Shown: piece after piece, positions 7,033 through 7,224 of the stretch
Position numbering within the stretch: the first letter of the stretch is position 1
How the letters are laid out: every line of letters starts with the position of its first letter
Position numbers and translations under genes: made by a program
NCBI GenBank assembly: GCA_021443235.1
Contig: JABUUJ010000046.1
Coordinates: 22,972 to 30,195, forward strand
Direction of reading: 5' to 3'
Source: Muribaculaceae bacterium
Lineage (GTDB): Bacteria; Bacteroidota; Bacteroidia; Bacteroidales; Muribaculaceae
DNA length: 7,224 bases
The notes under the pieces: model-generated
Seen by the model: only the letters and a program-made list of their open reading frames with translations
Told to the model about the DNA's origin: nothing
Database searches by the model: none

Positions 7033-7077
7033 TATGGTCTTTTTTATAAGTAAATGCACGCTGCTGCGTTTCACCCA

Positions 7078-7109
7078 CAAAAGTAGTAATTTATCCTTGT
7101 CCACACAAC
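7078..7109 (-). promoter_or_regulatory. Bacteroidota-type promoter for the gate-domain gene
   Basis: On the minus strand, TACTTTTG at 7085-7078 matches the TAnnTTTG -7 consensus exactly. GTTG at 7109-7106 stands 20 bases upstream in place of the -33 TTTG, which is normal spacing. Transcription would start near 7070, leaving a leader of about 38 bases before the ATG at 7032. This supports 7032 as the real start, since the longer open frame would begin upstream of the promoter. Confidence 0.65.
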
Positions 7110-7172
7110 ATTTAACCTCAAATAGTTCATTAGAATTTTGAAGTATTTTTGATTTTATGTACGCCCAGATTT

Positions 7173-7224
7173 TTCTTGATTTATGAAGGAGCATAGCGAG
7201 CTATGTGACTGAATAAACAAGGAA
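7173..7224. repeat. Imperfect palindromic element at the window edge
   Basis: The core CATAGC (7192-7197), GA, GCTATG (7200-7205) is a perfect 6-bp inverted repeat. Symmetry continues outward with mismatches: TTCTTGATTTAT on the left mirrors ATAAACAAGGAA on the right. The arms reach the window end, so the true extent is not visible. The core is richer in G and C than its flanks. It may be a terminator of an unseen gene or a dispersed intergenic repeat. No protein gene is supported here. Confidence 0.45.

Overview
The window looks like a chromosomal segment of a member of the Bacteroidales (Bacteroidota), most likely a gut lineage near Prevotella or Muribaculaceae. That placement is an inference. 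It rests on the LacZ-type sequence style, AT-rich leaders without strong Shine-Dalgarno sequences, and two upstream elements that match the Bacteroidota -7 consensus TAnnTTTG exactly. The genes are of moderate GC, while the gaps between them are very AT-rich. No tRNA, rRNA, CRISPR array, transposase or phage gene was seen, and no gap between genes exceeds 300 bases.

Layout. Positions 1-468 (+) hold the C-terminal 155 codons of a probable outer-membrane beta-barrel protein, closed by a strong hairpin-plus-T terminator (496-526). A gap with a Bacteroidota-type promoter then leads to a 1035-residue secreted LacZ-type GH2 beta-galactosidase (634-3741, +), which has both catalytic glutamates. An 8-codon mini-ORF (611-637) overlaps its start codon. 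A GC-rich hairpin (3746-3775) sits between this gene and the convergent minus-strand genes and could stop transcription from both sides.

The minus-strand block reads from right to left. First is a gate-domain (nucleoside-recognition-like) membrane protein of 389 residues (7032-5863) with its own promoter at 7078-7109. After a 120-bp AT-rich gap containing a perfect 16-bp inverted repeat comes an ATP-grasp ligase (5742-4549). An alpha/beta-hydrolase-fold esterase (4539-3796) follows after only 9 bp. The ligase and esterase almost certainly form an operon. The substrate of neither can be read from sequence.

How they work together. The beta-galactosidase probably trims galactosides in the periplasm and appears to be an independent unit. 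The ATP-grasp/esterase pair is the least understood and most interesting part: an enzyme that forms an amide or other acyl bond using ATP sits beside a serine hydrolase, possibly with the gate-domain protein moving a related small molecule. The last ~50 bases (7173-7224) form an imperfect palindrome cut by the window edge, possibly an interspersed repeat or a terminator of a gene outside the window.
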